This document shows positions 6,186 through 6,248 of a DNA stretch of 6,248 nucleotides, one piece after another. The notes under the pieces are model-generated. The model had not been told where the DNA came from. It saw only the letters and a program-made list of their open reading frames with translations, and ran no database searches. The stretch spans positions 1 through 6,248 of the forward strand of contig DXOJ01000838.1 in assembly GCA_019412865.1 (NCBI GenBank), read 5' to 3'. This stretch comes from Bacteroides sp. GTDB lineage: Bacteria > Bacteroidota > Bacteroidia > Bacteroidales > Bacteroidaceae. The translations under genes and the position numbers were made by a program. Every line of letters starts with the position of its first letter. Position 1 is the stretch's first letter.

Positions 6186-6248
6186 ATGAAGAAGAAAGTA
6201 TTATTTATCGATAGAGATGGTACGTTGGTAATCGAACCTCCCATTGAT
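6186..6248 (+). CDS. hisB: HisB N-terminus, histidinol phosphatase domain (partial)
   Basis: The first 21 codons read MKKKVLFIDRDGTLVIEPPID and run off the window end. FIDRDGTL is HAD phosphatase motif I, with nucleophile D9 and general acid D11, at the N-terminus as in HisB. It starts 3 nt after the hisC stop. The position after hisGDC fits HisB, probably the bifunctional enzyme with a histidinol-phosphate phosphatase followed by an imidazoleglycerol-phosphate dehydratase. The second domain is outside the window, so a phosphatase-only protein cannot be excluded. Confidence 0.9.
   Translation, partial: MKKKVLFIDRDGTLVIEPPID

Overview
The window looks like chromosomal DNA from Bacteroides or a close relative. 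Three lines of evidence agree: Bacteroides-type promoter boxes (TAnnTTTG, with TTTG about 20 bp upstream in the best case), A-rich sequence rather than Shine-Dalgarno motifs before the starts, and a fimbrillin-family lipoprotein carrying a FISUMP domain. The hisG-hisD-hisC-hisB order and the protein sequences also read as Bacteroides. I cannot name the species. Everything clearly recognisable is on the + strand.

Region 1 (1-216) is mostly non-coding. It starts with what may be the last codons of an upstream gene (stop at 38-40). A well-matched -7 box (57-64) follows, then a 29-bp imperfect palindrome, a short hairpin and a 38-codon small ORF of uncertain reality that ends 5 nt before the next gene.

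Region 2 (220-2124) encodes a large predicted surface lipoprotein. A lipobox and an acidic export-signal-like run lead into a fimbrillin-like (Mfa/FimA superfamily) region, and the protein ends in a FISUMP domain. Region 3 (2198-2689) encodes a stand-alone hotdog-fold PaaI-type thioesterase with its own -7 box.

Region 4 (about 2717-6248) is the histidine biosynthesis operon. A promoter leads into a 15-codon leader peptide with five consecutive His codons, then a perfect 11-bp stem terminator with a T-run. A sequence just after the leader stop codon can pair with the 5' arm of that terminator. This is a self-contained ribosome-mediated transcription attenuator. It is followed by hisG (first step, long form with its own regulatory domain), hisD (last two oxidations), hisC (aminotransferase step) and the first 21 codons of hisB. 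Gaps between the genes are 41, 16 and 3 nt, as expected for one transcript. The operon therefore appears controlled at two levels: attenuation by charged tRNA-His supply, and probable histidine feedback on HisG. The attenuator is the most interesting element; the his enzymes themselves look ordinary.
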